This document shows positions 8,794 through 17,694 of a stretch of 64,000 nucleotides of DNA, piece by piece; the first letter of the stretch is position 1; each line of letters starts with the position of its first letter. The stretch spans positions 62,001 to 126,000 of the forward strand of contig NZ_LMSD01000007.1 of NCBI RefSeq assembly GCF_001428045.1, written 5' to 3'. The stretch is from Paenibacillus sp. Soil750 (GTDB taxonomy: Bacteria > Bacillota > Bacilli > Paenibacillales > NBRC-103111). The notes beneath the pieces are model-generated. The model did not search any database, was not told the DNA's origin, and worked only from the letters and a program-made list of their open reading frames with translations. A program made the position numbers and the translations under genes.

Positions 8794-9495
8794 TTACAGC
8801 TGCTTCACCATATCTTCAACCATTTTATACGAATTCTCCGATGCAATCACCGTAAACTCCGCGAAATTCACATGCGCAGAACCATCTGCTTTGTCGGACA
8901 TGGAGCGCAAAACAACATAAGGTATGCCATTCATCGCACATACTTGCGCAACAGATGATCCTTCCATCTCCACACAGACACCATTCAGCTCTTGATACAA
9001 ACTAGCTACTACTTCTCGGCTTGCAATGAATTGGTCACCTGAAAGTACTCTACCCTGCTTCACTTTACCTGCAAACAATTTCTCTCCCGAAGCTACAGCT
9101 AGCTCTACGAGTTTGCGATCAGCCGCGTACACAGAGTTCTCAGCGTACGGAATAACGCCGCGCGGAAATCCTAATGCTGTCACGTCCATATCATGCTGTA
9201 CACATTCTGTGGAAATAACTAGATCGCCAATTTGTAATTCAGGATCTAATGCCCCAGCTACACCTGTGAAGATAACAGCTTCTACACCGAACTGATCAAT
9301 TAGAATTTGCGTGGTAACTGCAGCATTCACTTTCCCAACGCCTGTGCGACAGACAACGACATCTTTACCGAAATAAGTACCTTCTCGAAATGTAATGCCT
9401 GCTTTTACCGTTTCGCTTATATCTGTCATATGAGCAACGAGCAGCTCAATTTCTTCATTCATTGCTCCGATTAATGCGATTTTGTTCCAAGTCAT
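8794..9495 (-). CDS. mtnN: 5'-methylthioadenosine/S-adenosylhomocysteine nucleosidase
   Basis: Hydrolyses MTA and SAH to adenine plus the thioribose compound, in methyl recycling and AI-2 precursor formation. The start is placed at ATG 9495 (MTWNKIALIGAMNEE), with GAGAGAGGGAAA upstream, rather than at an upstream in-frame codon at 9585 that would lie in the ccpA terminator; 233 residues. Family hallmarks are GAMNEEI, TGVGKVNAA, FTGVAGAL and VEMEGSSVAQV (nucleoside-binding Met-Glu), with Asp in SDKADG as the catalytic acid. Confidence 0.95.
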   Translation of the reverse strand: MTWNKIALIGAMNEEIELLVAHMTDISETVKAGITFREGTYFGKDVVVCRTGVGKVNAAVTTQILIDQFGVEAVIFTGVAGALDPELQIGDLVISTECVQHDMDVTALGFPRGVIPYAENSVYAADRKLVELAVASGEKLFAGKVKQGRVLSGDQFIASREVVASLYQELNGVCVEMEGSSVAQVCAMNGIPYVVLRSMSDKADGSAHVNFAEFTVIASENSYKMVEDMVKQL

Positions 9496-9527
9496 ATTAA
9501 TTTCCCTCTCTCTATTCCTACATGAGA

Positions 9528-9575
9528 AAACCTCTATCGCACCTCTTCCAGATTGGAAGGACACGATTAGAGGTT
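9528..9575 (-). terminator. Terminator after ccpA
   Basis: A long imperfect stem starting with AAACCTCTAATCG and closing with CGATAGAGGTTT lies between ccpA and mtnN, so the two genes are probably separate units. Confidence 0.75.
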
Positions 9576-9585
9576 TATTTTTCAC

Positions 9586-10593
9586 TTAAGCTCGAGCTTT
9601 TACCGAGTGACGATTAATGATTTCATGCGGTAAAATAACTTGCATATTTTCTGTTGATTCTTTATTCATCAGCTTCGTCAGTAGTCGCATCGACACAGCT
9701 CCGATATCATACATGGGTTGAGCTACCGTCGTTAATGTAGGTCTTACCATGGATGCCATGCGGATATTGTCCACACTGATTACAGCGATATCTTCAGGAA
9801 CGCGAAGCCCATTGTCTTGAATCGTATGAATAGCGCCAATTGCCATTTCATCCGTTGCCGAGAAAATGGCGGACGGTCTAGGAGAAAGCTCCAAGAAATA
9901 GTTGACTGCATCCACGCTTGACTCATAACGGTAATTACCAATCCGTACATACTCATCACGTACTGGAATACCAGCCGTTTCAAGTGCGCGTTTGTAACCT
10001 TGATATCTAGCGAAGCCATTCGCTGGATCCTGTAGAGTTCCAGAAATCATCGCAATATCGCGATGCCCTGCTTCAATAAGTACGTTCACTGCATCAAATG
10101 CAGCTGCCTCATGATCAATATCAACGGATGCCATCGCTTGGTTCTCATCCTTCGTGCCACATAGGACAACGGGAACGGATGACGTACGGAAAGCTTGAAT
10201 ATGTTCTTCCGTAACAACACCACCCATGAAGAGCAACCCGTCAACTTGTTTCTCAAGCAACGTGTTGATGACACGAATTTCTTTCTCTTTCTTCTTGTCC
10301 GCATTACACAAAATAATATTGTAATGGTACATATTCGCAATATCCTCAATTCCACGCGCTACTTCAGCAAAAATAGAATTGGATATATCGGGAATAACAA
10401 CGCCAACCGTTGTCGTCTTTTTACTTGCTAATCCTCTAGCTACCGCATTTGGACGGTAACCCAATCGTTCAATCGCTTCAAAAACTTTCTTACGGGTTTG
10501 CGGCTTCACGTTCGGGTTATTATTAACGACCCGAGATACGGTTGCCATGGAAACGCCTGCTTCTCTCGCTACATCATAAATGGTTACGGTCAC
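9586..10593 (-). CDS. ccpA: Catabolite control protein A
   Basis: LacI-family master regulator of carbon catabolite control; binds cre sites with HPr(Ser-P) or Crh as co-repressor. The helix-turn-helix reads [21 protein letters not shown] and is followed by the hinge [13 protein letters not shown]. The effector domain carries the CcpA-typical ends [10 protein letters not shown] and [22 protein letters not shown]. The likely start is GTG at 10593, with GGAGAGAG 7 bases upstream, giving 335 residues and the usual CcpA N terminus; an in-frame GTG at 10614 would add seven residues. Several putative cre sites in this window are candidate targets. Confidence 0.95.
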   Translation of the reverse strand: MTVTIYDVAREAGVSMATVSRVVNNNPNVKPQTRKKVFEAIERLGYRPNAVARGLASKKTTTVGVVIPDISNSIFAEVARGIEDIANMYHYNIILCNADKKKEKEIRVINTLLEKQVDGLLFMGGVVTEEHIQAFRTSSVPVVLCGTKDENQAMASVDIDHEAAAFDAVNVLIEAGHRDIAMISGTLQDPANGFARYQGYKRALETAGIPVRDEYVRIGNYRYESSVDAVNYFLELSPRPSAIFSATDEMAIGAIHTIQDNGLRVPEDIAVISVDNIRMASMVRPTLTTVAQPMYDIGAVSMRLLTKLMNKESTENMQVILPHEIINRHSVKARA

Positions 10594-10645
10594 GGTTACT
10601 CTCTCCATTTTCACAAGTATTCTGCGAACCTAGTATATTATCGTT

Positions 10646-10674
10646 ATGATACGACAAATTAATCCATCTTGCAA
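10646..10674 (-). promoter_or_regulatory. ccpA promoter
   Basis: The minus strand has TTGCAA (10674-10669), a 17-base spacer and TATCAT (10651-10646). Confidence 0.5.
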
Positions 10675-10692
10675 TGCAAAATGAAAATGCTT

Positions 10693-10707
10693 TGAAAATA
10701 ATTTTCA
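10693..10707. promoter_or_regulatory. 15-bp perfect palindrome upstream of the ccpA promoter
   Basis: TGAAAATAATTTTCA is a perfect 7-1-7 palindrome matching the Fur-box type TGATAATnATTATCA at 13 of 15 positions. It lies just upstream of the proposed ccpA -35. The binding protein is unknown. Confidence 0.4.
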
Positions 10708-10734
10708 TTTTATTTTCAAAAGAGTCACAAATAG

Positions 10735-10764
10735 AATAAAAGCCAACCTCTTGTCGAGATTGGC
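10735..10764 (-). terminator. Terminator after the 135-residue zinc-ribbon-like gene
   Basis: GCCAATCTC and GAGGTTGGC form a perfect 9-bp stem with a GACAA loop, followed by TTTTATT on the minus strand. Confidence 0.9.
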
Positions 10765-10773
10765 AGCCCATTT

Positions 10774-11181
10774 TTAGGTTGAAATTGCGCTTTGAGTGAT
10801 TTGAGATAACCGTTTACGAATTTCCTCCGCCCATGGCTCATCGCCTAGCGATTGCGCTAGCAATAAGATGTCCAACAGCTCATTGATTCGTTCCTCCACA
10901 ATTTTCTCCATAGAATCATTCATACGCTCTTTTTCTGTTACTTTTAACAGCAGAAAGGCAACCTCCGAAACTTCATGGAAGAAGAATTGCTGCTTCTCTG
11001 GTTTACTACCCAGCCTACCGATCAGACCGGTAAGTTCAGGCTTTACATGAGGTACGACCTCACTTCGTCCACAGGCCTCACAGGAATAGATAGGAACATT
11101 CTCGATATCTACTTTACTTTGATAAATAACCGTGCGCAGACGAAGGTTCATCGTGCGTCCGCACTTACAATACTTTTGCAT
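10774..11181 (-). CDS. YgiT-like zinc-ribbon protein of unknown function
   Basis: 135 residues. The N terminus has CKCG and, about 30 residues later, CEACGRSEVVPH, together a plausible four-Cys zinc ribbon resembling YgiT-type domains. The C-terminal half is charged and helical, without a recognised domain. AAGGAG lies 8 bases before the ATG. It is a single-gene unit with its own terminator. I do not recognise a function; the metal site suggests a regulatory or binding role only. Confidence 0.7.
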   Translation of the reverse strand: MQKYCKCGRTMNLRLRTVIYQSKVDIENVPIYSCEACGRSEVVPHVKPELTGLIGRLGSKPEKQQFFFHEVSEVAFLLLKVTEKERMNDSMEKIVEERINELLDILLLAQSLGDEPWAEEIRKRLSQITQSAIST

Positions 11182-11305
11182 TCTAACACTCCTTCACTGA
11201 CAGGCGGCATGTACATTAGTTGCTTGTACTAAGTTATTCTACGATGTCATCAGATTTCCTTCTGATCGATACATAGTAGTTTTTGCCACCTTTGGAAGCG
11301 AGTTG

Positions 11306-11848
11306 TTACTTTGCCTGTTGCTTGCTAAACGAGATAACTTCATCCACAAAGCGTTTGGAAAATGCCGGAAGATCCGGTGGTCTACGCCCTGAAATGATAT
11401 TGCGATCCACAACCACTTCTTCATCAAGCCAAATTGCCCCAGCATTTTCGATATCGTCGCGAATGCCTGGCGTGGACGTCATCGTATAGCCTTGAACAAT
11501 TTTGGCAGAAATCAAAACCCAGCCAGCATGACAAATCTGCGCGATAGGCTTCACATCCGCATGAAACTCCTGCGTTAGTCTAAGCACATCGGCATAACGA
11601 CGAAGCTTGTCAGGTGCCCAACCACCAGGTACATAAAGACCAACATAATCCGAAGATTTCACTTCATCGAACGCATAATCCGTCGTGATGGGTACGCCAT
11701 ATTTGCCATGATATACGGTCTTCGCTTTAGGTCCAACAATATCTACAATTGCTCCTGCTTCGCGCAACCGGTAGACAGGATACCACATTTCCAAATCTTC
11801 AAATTCTTCATCAACAAAGGCTAGCACCTTCAGACCTGCTAATTCCAT
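11306..11848 (-). CDS. DJ-1/PfpI family protein
   Basis: 180 residues with the class I glutamine-amidotransferase-like fold. The nucleophile elbow is AQICHAGW, with Cys followed by His, and the conserved Glu is in DEEFEDLEM. Relatives include PfpI/YhbO/YraA-type stress proteins, reported as proteases, glyoxalases or deglycases. It begins one base after the ptsI stop, with its Shine-Dalgarno (GTAGGAGG) inside ptsI, so it is translated with the PTS operon. A link to repair of sugar-derived damage is an inference. Confidence 0.85.
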   Translation of the reverse strand: MELAGLKVLAFVDEEFEDLEMWYPVYRLREAGAIVDIVGPKAKTVYHGKYGVPITTDYAFDEVKSSDYVGLYVPGGWAPDKLRRYADVLRLTQEFHADVKPIAQICHAGWVLISAKIVQGYTMTSTPGIRDDIENAGAIWLDEEVVVDRNIISGRRPPDLPAFSKRFVDEVISFSKQQAK

Positions 11849-11849
11849 A

Positions 11850-13589
11850 CTAATTACCTCCTACAATGGATTCCGTTTGTTCCGTTTGAGCAAGAAGCTC
11901 CAAGATTTCATCACTTGTTTTGCAAATTAGAATACGATCTACTAATGCCTTGCATGTCGCGGCATCACTGCTAAGCAGTCTGTGCTTGACTTGCAAGAGC
12001 GTCTGAACCGATATGCTCAGCTCCTCAATGCCCAGTCCAAGCCAAATCGGCAGAGCCCGAATATCTCCAGCCATTTCCCCGCATACGCCTACAGGAATGC
12101 CAACACGCTTGCCTGCGTCGATCACGAGTTTGAGTAATCGAATAACGGCCGGATGATAAGGATTATATAAGTGCGCGATATTCTCGTTCATTCGATCAAC
12201 AGCTAGAACATATTGAACTAGGTCATTCGTACCAATACTCATGAAATTCACTTCACTGGCAAGCACATCGGCAATGATGGCAGCAGCTGGTACTTCAATG
12301 GTAAGTCCTACCTCAATATTAGCATTAAAAGGCACACCAAGACTACTTAGCTCCAGCTTCGCTCTTTCCAAGTGCGCTTTCGCTTGACGCACCTCTTCTA
12401 TGGAGGTCACCATAGGATACATGATCTTCACATTCCCATAATGACTAGCTCTTAAGATCGCTCTTAGCTGCGTCATAAAGAGATCCGTTCGATCCAGAGA
12501 GATGCGAATGGCCCGGTAGCCTAGGAAAGGATTATCTTCTTTGGCTAGCGGCATATAATCAAGTTTCTTATCGCCGCCAATATCCAGGGTTCGGATCACG
12601 ATTGGACGTCCTTTGAGCTGCATGGCCGCGTGGCGATAGACCTCAAATTGCTCCTCTTCACTAGGCAATGAATCACGATCCATATACAAATATTCTGTAC
12701 GAAACAGCCCTACACCTGAAGCGCCATTGCGCAATACTTGGTCAATTTCCATAACCGAATTAATATTCGCATGTAGATTGACCAAGCTTCTATCTAATGT
12801 CAGCGGAGCTACATCGGCAATTTCTTGCAAGCTTTCCTTGAACTCAAGCCAGTTTTTCTTACGCGCTTGATAACGTTCTATTGTGATCTTGTCCGGGTTA
12901 ATATACAAGGTGCCTTCTTGACCATCAATAATCAGGAAATCACCATTTTGAATAGGACGCAGCAGCTTCCCTTCTAATCCAAGTACATAAGGAACAGACA
13001 TCGCTCTGGCCATAATCGACACGTGCGAGTGTGTTCCTCCTAGAATAGTCAACAGTCCTAGCACATTCGTTGGATCCAAATGAGCAAGCTGTGAAGGGGT
13101 CAGCTCCTTCGCAACTAAAATATAAGGATGATCAATCGGTGGGACTGTTGTGCTTGTATCCCCCAATAAATGCTTCAAGAGTCGATTACCGACATCTTTA
13201 ATATCTAAGGCACGTTCTTTCATGTATTCATCATCGATTAAATTGAACATTCCTACAAATTTGTCAATGACTTCTTTCACCGCGACTTCTGCGGCTTTAT
13301 ATTGCAGCTCAATAATACCTTGAATCTCATTCATGAAAATAGGGTCTTCCAAAATAGCCAAATGTGCATCAAAAATATAGGCTTGTTCTTGCCCAACCAC
13401 TTCTTTGATCTCTTGTTTGATTAGCTCTAGTTCATCCTTGGAATGCCGAATACCATCATACAATCGCTCGAATTCATACGCTAAATCCGTCACATCTATC
13501 ATTTTCTCTGGAAAATCCCATTCCCAAGTGGGAATAACAAACGCTTGACCCATTGCAATTCCTGATGACGCGCCTACACCTCTAATCAT
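11850..13589 (-). CDS. ptsI: PTS enzyme I (phosphoenolpyruvate-protein phosphotransferase)
   Basis: Transfers phosphate from PEP to HPr. 579 residues, full length. The phospho-acceptor histidine is His189 in GGTHSHVSIMAR, at exactly the canonical position, though the flanking residues differ from the usual GGRTSHSAIMAR. The PEP-domain signatures FRTEYLYMDR, GYRAIRISL and VCGEMAGD are intact. It overlaps the upstream EIICBA gene by four bases (ATGA), showing translational coupling. ptsH is not nearby, so HPr must come from elsewhere. Confidence 0.94.
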   Translation of the reverse strand: MIRGVGASSGIAMGQAFVIPTWEWDFPEKMIDVTDLAYEFERLYDGIRHSKDELELIKQEIKEVVGQEQAYIFDAHLAILEDPIFMNEIQGIIELQYKAAEVAVKEVIDKFVGMFNLIDDEYMKERALDIKDVGNRLLKHLLGDTSTTVPPIDHPYILVAKELTPSQLAHLDPTNVLGLLTILGGTHSHVSIMARAMSVPYVLGLEGKLLRPIQNGDFLIIDGQEGTLYINPDKITIERYQARKKNWLEFKESLQEIADVAPLTLDRSLVNLHANINSVMEIDQVLRNGASGVGLFRTEYLYMDRDSLPSEEEQFEVYRHAAMQLKGRPIVIRTLDIGGDKKLDYMPLAKEDNPFLGYRAIRISLDRTDLFMTQLRAILRASHYGNVKIMYPMVTSIEEVRQAKAHLERAKLELSSLGVPFNANIEVGLTIEVPAAAIIADVLASEVNFMSIGTNDLVQYVLAVDRMNENIAHLYNPYHPAVIRLLKLVIDAGKRVGIPVGVCGEMAGDIRALPIWLGLGIEELSISVQTLLQVKHRLLSSDAATCKALVDRILICKTSDEILELLAQTEQTESIVGGN

Positions 13590-15475
13590 CCGTTCGTCCC
13601 CCCCTCGGATTTAGTCGGCTTAAGGACAACGGACATAACAGAGCCTTGGCCTTTCTTAACTGGCTTAAACGGAGCAAAGCTCCATGATTTCACAACATCT
13701 GGATTCGTAATTATCATAGGTGTTGCTAAGGAAGAAGCAAATTTCTTAACTTTGTTATAGTTGAACTTCACTAGAAGCTGTCCTGCTTCCACACGATCGC
13801 CTTCCTTCACCACCGCATTAAAGCACTTCCCTGGTAAGCTGGACGTGTCAATTCCGATATGCAGGAGAACTTCAAGCCCTTCATCCGTTAGAATCCCAAG
13901 CGCATGCATCGTCGGGTAAATGTGCATAATGGTACCTGCTACAGGGGAAACCAACTCACCTTTTTCAGGAATAAAAGCAACACCATTCCCGACGAGTCGA
14001 GATGCAAAGATACGATCGGGAACTTCTTCAATGGGGATCATACGTCCCTGCATCGGAGATGTAAATAAGACGACATGAATATCTTTGCGTAATACCTTCA
14101 TTATTTCTTCACGTATAAGCTCTGAAAATGTTCCAAACACGACTTGAACATTGCCTCCTCCAAGACGTATGACGCCTGCTGCTCCTAAGTGTCGTAATGC
14201 CGTGATGTCCATCAGACGATCATTGACAAGCGTAAGTCGCAATCGGGTAATACAGGCTTCAATCTTCTTAATATTGTCTTTCCCACCAAGTGCCTGCAGA
14301 ATTAATGGAGAACGATACGGTATGTCCCCGGCCCACTCTTCTAGCGATGAGCCTTCTTCCCTACCCGGTGTAGGAATTCGGAACTTCTGAATCGCCCATC
14401 GGAATAAGAAATAATACAGTAAACCATAGACCAGACCAATCGGAATCAATAATAAGCCATTGTGTGATAAGTGCAGATTAATGATGTAGTCAATAGCCCC
14501 AGCTGAATATGAGAATCCATGGTGGATATTTAACTCATAAGCGATCCACATAGCTACACCCGAAAGGATAGCATGAATTACGAACAAATAAGGTGCTACA
14601 AAAAGGAAAGCAAATTCAATCGGCTCTGTCACACCAGTTAGAAAGGAAGCCAATGCAGCCGTTAAGAATGTAGCTTTGATCTTCGGCTTTAAATCTTCCC
14701 TCGCTTCACCGATAATCGCAAAAGCAATAGCTGGTAATGCAAACATCATGATCGGGTACAACCCAGCCATATACATCCCTGCAGATGGATCGCCAGCGAA
14801 AAATCGCGGCAAATCACCATAGGCGTATTGTCCAGATGGCGTCTCGTACGCCCCCACTTGAAACCAGAAAAAGTTATTCAAAATATGATGTAAACCCGAA
14901 GGTACGAGCAAGCGATGAGCAATCCCATATATGAATGCACCGAATCCGCCTAATCCAAGTAATCCGCTAGATATTTTGCCCATAACCGTCTCTAGAAAAG
15001 GACCAATCCCGATCATAATATAAGAGACAATGAGTGTTGCGAGGCCCATAACGAGCGGCACCATCCGAGGTCCACCGAAAAATTGTATGTACTCCGGAAG
15101 CTTAATCTCCTTGCAGCGGTGATAGATGATTGCGGCCAGCAGCCCAATCAAGATCCCGCCAGAAACGCCTAATTGAAATTGTGTGCCCAGCCCATGCTCG
15201 ATGAGTCGGGTAAACATGAAATACCCTAGCATAGCCGATAAACCAGCTATTCCGGCACTTTCTGTTAATCCCAATGCCACCCCAACAGCGAAGATAATGG
15301 GAATATAATCAAAGATTGTATTTCCAGCCAATGACAGCATTTCCCCAAAGCTTGAAGCATGTATGTTATCCCAAGGTAAATCCCCTAGACAAAGCAGCAC
15401 AGCAGCAATAGGAAGCGCAATGGTAGGCAGCATTAAGGAGCGGCCAAGCTGTTGTAAGTTCCCCATCCAGTTCAA
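13586..15475 (-). CDS. nagE: PTS EIICBA, N-acetylglucosamine type
   Basis: Membrane sugar transporter with domains in the order IIC-IIB-IIA, 629 residues. The IIC part has about ten hydrophobic segments, the GLHHILNN loop, RFFAGDPSAGM and FLTGVTEPIEF, all closer to NagE than to PtsG. IIB carries the phospho-cysteine Cys408 in EACITRLRL. IIA carries His539 in LLHIGIDT, the phosphorylated histidine. It likely imports and phosphorylates GlcNAc, but glucose or another amino sugar is possible. It is first in the nagE-ptsI-pfpI operon. Confidence 0.88.
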   Translation of the reverse strand: MNWMGNLQQLGRSLMLPTIALPIAAVLLCLGDLPWDNIHASSFGEMLSLAGNTIFDYIPIIFAVGVALGLTESAGIAGLSAMLGYFMFTRLIEHGLGTQFQLGVSGGILIGLLAAIIYHRCKEIKLPEYIQFFGGPRMVPLVMGLATLIVSYIMIGIGPFLETVMGKISSGLLGLGGFGAFIYGIAHRLLVPSGLHHILNNFFWFQVGAYETPSGQYAYGDLPRFFAGDPSAGMYMAGLYPIMMFALPAIAFAIIGEAREDLKPKIKATFLTAALASFLTGVTEPIEFAFLFVAPYLFVIHAILSGVAMWIAYELNIHHGFSYSAGAIDYIINLHLSHNGLLLIPIGLVYGLLYYFLFRWAIQKFRIPTPGREEGSSLEEWAGDIPYRSPLILQALGGKDNIKKIEACITRLRLTLVNDRLMDITALRHLGAAGVIRLGGGNVQVVFGTFSELIREEIMKVLRKDIHVVLFTSPMQGRMIPIEEVPDRIFASRLVGNGVAFIPEKGELVSPVAGTIMHIYPTMHALGILTDEGLEVLLHIGIDTSSLPGKCFNAVVKEGDRVEAGQLLVKFNYNKVKKFASSLATPMIITNPDVVKSWSFAPFKPVKKGQGSVMSVVLKPTKSEGGTNG

Positions 15476-15495
15476 ACGAATGCTAACCTCCTAAA

Positions 15496-15513
15496 AGTTT
15501 TCGTCAGAAAACT
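15496..15513 (-). promoter_or_regulatory. Hairpin in the nagE leader
   Basis: AGTTTTC and GAAAACT form a perfect 7-bp stem with a 4-base loop directly before the AGGAGG ribosome-binding site. It may influence translation or mRNA stability; no RAT antiterminator sequence is evident. Confidence 0.35.
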
Positions 15514-15582
15514 GACTTCGTAAGCATCTTACCTTAGCAATTTCGAAGAGTATTTTCCATAATCATAAGATTCTCTTATCAA

Positions 15583-15611
15583 ATCGTAAAGCTTGTTCGT
15601 GCTTTTGTCAA
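15583..15611 (-). promoter_or_regulatory. Promoter of the nagE-ptsI-pfpI operon
   Basis: TTGACA (15611-15606), a 17-base spacer and TACGAT (15588-15583) on the minus strand. Confidence 0.7.
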
Positions 15612-15668
15612 AAAAAATAAGCAGATCGCGTGTACCATCAAGGTTATTCTACATAGTAAACGCAAAAG

Positions 15669-15698
15669 TTGACTAAGTCCCCTAAAAGCTGTCATACT
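15669..15698 (+). promoter_or_regulatory. Promoter of the compact FAD protein gene
   Basis: TTGACT, an 18-base spacer and CATACT, about 44 bases before the start at 15742. Confidence 0.55.
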
Positions 15699-15741
15699 TT
15701 ACTTGTACCCCAAATTCATGATTCAAGGAGGAAATACGCTT

Positions 15742-16308
15742 ATGTCTTATGATGTTATTATTATTGGTGCAGGTCCTACCGGCGCGAGCGCTGCGCTTTT
15801 CACTTCAAAAGCAGGCAAGAAAACGCTCGTCATCGACAACGAGCAAAGTGTTACGAAGCGTGCATGGATCGAGAATCACTATGGTGTTGAAGCGATTGGC
15901 GGGCCCGATTTAGTTGAAATCGGCAAGAAACAAGCCGCTAAATTCGGAACTGAATTCGTTCATGGCAAAGCGACTCAGCTTGTAAAGAATGAAGATAGTT
16001 TTGAGATCACCACAGAAAATGGTACATATACAGGTAAGCACGTTATTCTAGCTACTGGTTTATCCGTTGAACTTGTAGAAGCTGCTGGAATCGCGACAAA
16101 AGAAGGTACTGAGCCGAGAATTAAATCTATTGTTGACTGTGATGCACAAGGAAATACAAGTCTCAAAGGTGTATGGGCAGCAGGTACGACGGCTGGTGTC
16201 AGCATGCATACGATTATCACTGCTGGTGATGGAGCCAAAGTCGCTATCAATGTGATTAGTGAACTTAACGGTGCTCGTTACGTTGATCACGATGTGTTGA
16301 AAGCCTAG
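15742..16308 (+). CDS. Compact FAD-binding oxidoreductase, TrxB-like without NADPH domain
   Basis: 188 residues from ATG 15742, which follows CAAGGAGGAAA; an upstream in-frame codon at 15703 lies beside the promoter. The N terminus has the FAD dinucleotide-binding motif IIIGAGPTGASAA and, later, the ATG motif (LATGLS). The C terminus, GVWAAGTTAGVSMHTIITAGDGAKVA, is the second FAD-binding half of thioredoxin-reductase-like proteins. The central NADPH-binding domain and the redox CxxC are missing, so this is about 60% of a normal TrxB. Substrate and electron donor are unknown. Convergent with the yccU-like gene. Confidence 0.8.
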   Translation: MSYDVIIIGAGPTGASAALFTSKAGKKTLVIDNEQSVTKRAWIENHYGVEAIGGPDLVEIGKKQAAKFGTEFVHGKATQLVKNEDSFEITTENGTYTGKHVILATGLSVELVEAAGIATKEGTEPRIKSIVDCDAQGNTSLKGVWAAGTTAGVSMHTIITAGDGAKVAINVISELNGARYVDHDVLKA

Positions 16309-16321
16309 TTCCTACGTATGA

Positions 16322-16371
16322 GAAAACCGCTAAGCGCTCTCCTGTAAAGGAGATCGACTAGCGGTTTTTTT
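16322..16371. terminator. Bidirectional terminator
   Basis: AAAACCGCTA...TAGCGGTTTTTTT with an inner CTCC/GGAG stem, between convergent genes. Confidence 0.9.
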
Positions 16372-16402
16372 GGTTTGACACTTACTTCTAACGCGACCTG
16401 GA

Positions 16403-16828
16403 TTAATTGTTACGCGGGTTCAGTATCGCATCTTCCACTTTAATGCAGCGATCCATGATAACTTCTAAGCCAGCTTCACTAGCAATACGTCCTGCTTCTT
16501 CATTCACAATATCTAACTGCAACCAGAAAACTTTCGCCCCAATCTTAACTGACTCTTCAGCCACTGGAACAACCTGATCAGCTCGACGAAATACATTCAC
16601 AATATCAATAGGCTCAGGAATGTCCGATAACGATGGATAGCATTTCTCACCTAGAATTTGATCCGCATTCGGATTAACAGGAATAATTCGGTATCCTCTG
16701 CTTTGCATAGCGGCTGATACCATATAAGATGTGCGATCTGGTTTATCGGATAAACCTACTACAGCGATATTTCCTGCATTGGCAAGCAATTCTTTGATAT
16801 GTTCCCTAGACGGATTCTCAAATGTCAT
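16403..16828 (-). CDS. CoA-binding protein, YccU type
   Basis: 141 residues with a Rossmann-type CoA-binding fold: AVVGLSDKPDRTSY, IIPVNPNA and the YPSLSDIPEPIDIVNVFR segment characteristic of the CoA_binding_2 family. The cellular role of the family is not established. It starts 13 bases after the upstream C39-like gene and is the last member of the aroA operon. Confidence 0.88.
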   Translation of the reverse strand: MTFENPSREHIKELLANAGNIAVVGLSDKPDRTSYMVSAAMQSRGYRIIPVNPNADQILGEKCYPSLSDIPEPIDIVNVFRRADQVVPVAEESVKIGAKVFWLQLDIVNEEAGRIASEAGLEVIMDRCIKVEDAILNPRNN

Positions 16829-16841
16829 GTGGATCTCTCTC

Positions 16842-17663
16842 CTATTTATTCAAGTAGGTTAGACCTTGTTTCCCCATTGCTTCCCAAGTTTCAATAAACT
16901 GTGCTTTACTCACTTTCACTTGCTTTTTTCCACTTAATGGGTCATTTAAGTAAACATTCGTTTCGTCAAATCCTACAAGGACAACAGCATGTTCCGAATA
17001 CGTTGTCTTTAGAGGACCGATTGGCGTATCCCACGTTACCCATTTGTACGGTAGATTGTAGTCAATTGTCGTCCAGACGATAACTGGGATCCCATGCGCC
17101 ACTTGCTGCTCATACAATTCAAAAGCTTCCCCTGTTATATTAATCGCTTGAGGGATGTAGTCTTTCATAAGCGGAAACAATCCTGCGGAATAGATGCCAA
17201 AGCCTCTTTTCTTACGTGTTACGTCCCCAACGAAGCCGGAGTTCGGATTACCCCAATATGCGATGTTGCCGCCCGCATCCAAGGTTGCTGGTGTCATGTC
17301 TGTAGGCATTTCGGCGACTAATTCCATCTTTGTTTTGTTTACACCATAGTATTTCAGCAGCATCGTGAGGCTTGTGATCTCACAGCCAGCCGGCAGCTCA
17401 GGCAGTTGTTGTACGATGGGGACATCCAACATCGCTGATTTGACTTGTGCAGGCGCTGGCGACGGTGTCGGCTTCACGGTGGCCTTCAACGTAGCGCCGG
17501 GTTTATCAACTGCTAAGACTACTGGACCAGAAGCGAATAAAGCTGGTTCTTTCCCTGTAGCCTTCGCATAAAGCAATACAGCAAATACGCTGCTCGCAAA
17601 TGTAAGACCTGCTACGAGAAACAATCCAAACGTCACTTTCAATCCTTGCCAAATAATCCTCAT
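16842..17663 (-). CDS. C39-like cysteine peptidase, membrane-anchored
   Basis: 273 residues. The N terminus has a hydrophobic segment near residues 8-32 (signal anchor), then a Pro/Thr-rich linker. The C39-like papain-fold domain has Cys94 in LPAGCEITS, His225 in YSEHAVVLVG and an Asp in LNDPLSG, a complete triad. Related to YvpB-type peptidases; the substrate is unknown and likely outside the cell. It begins 31 bases after aroA and probably shares its transcript. Confidence 0.83.
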   Translation of the reverse strand: MRIIWQGLKVTFGLFLVAGLTFASSVFAVLLYAKATGKEPALFASGPVVLAVDKPGATLKATVKPTPSPAPAQVKSAMLDVPIVQQLPELPAGCEITSLTMLLKYYGVNKTKMELVAEMPTDMTPATLDAGGNIAYWGNPNSGFVGDVTRKKRGFGIYSAGLFPLMKDYIPQAINITGEAFELYEQQVAHGIPVIVWTTIDYNLPYKWVTWDTPIGPLKTTYSEHAVVLVGFDETNVYLNDPLSGKKQVKVSKAQFIETWEAMGKQGLTYLNK

Positions 17664-17694
17664 GCTGACTCACCCATTCAATGTAATTGAGATT

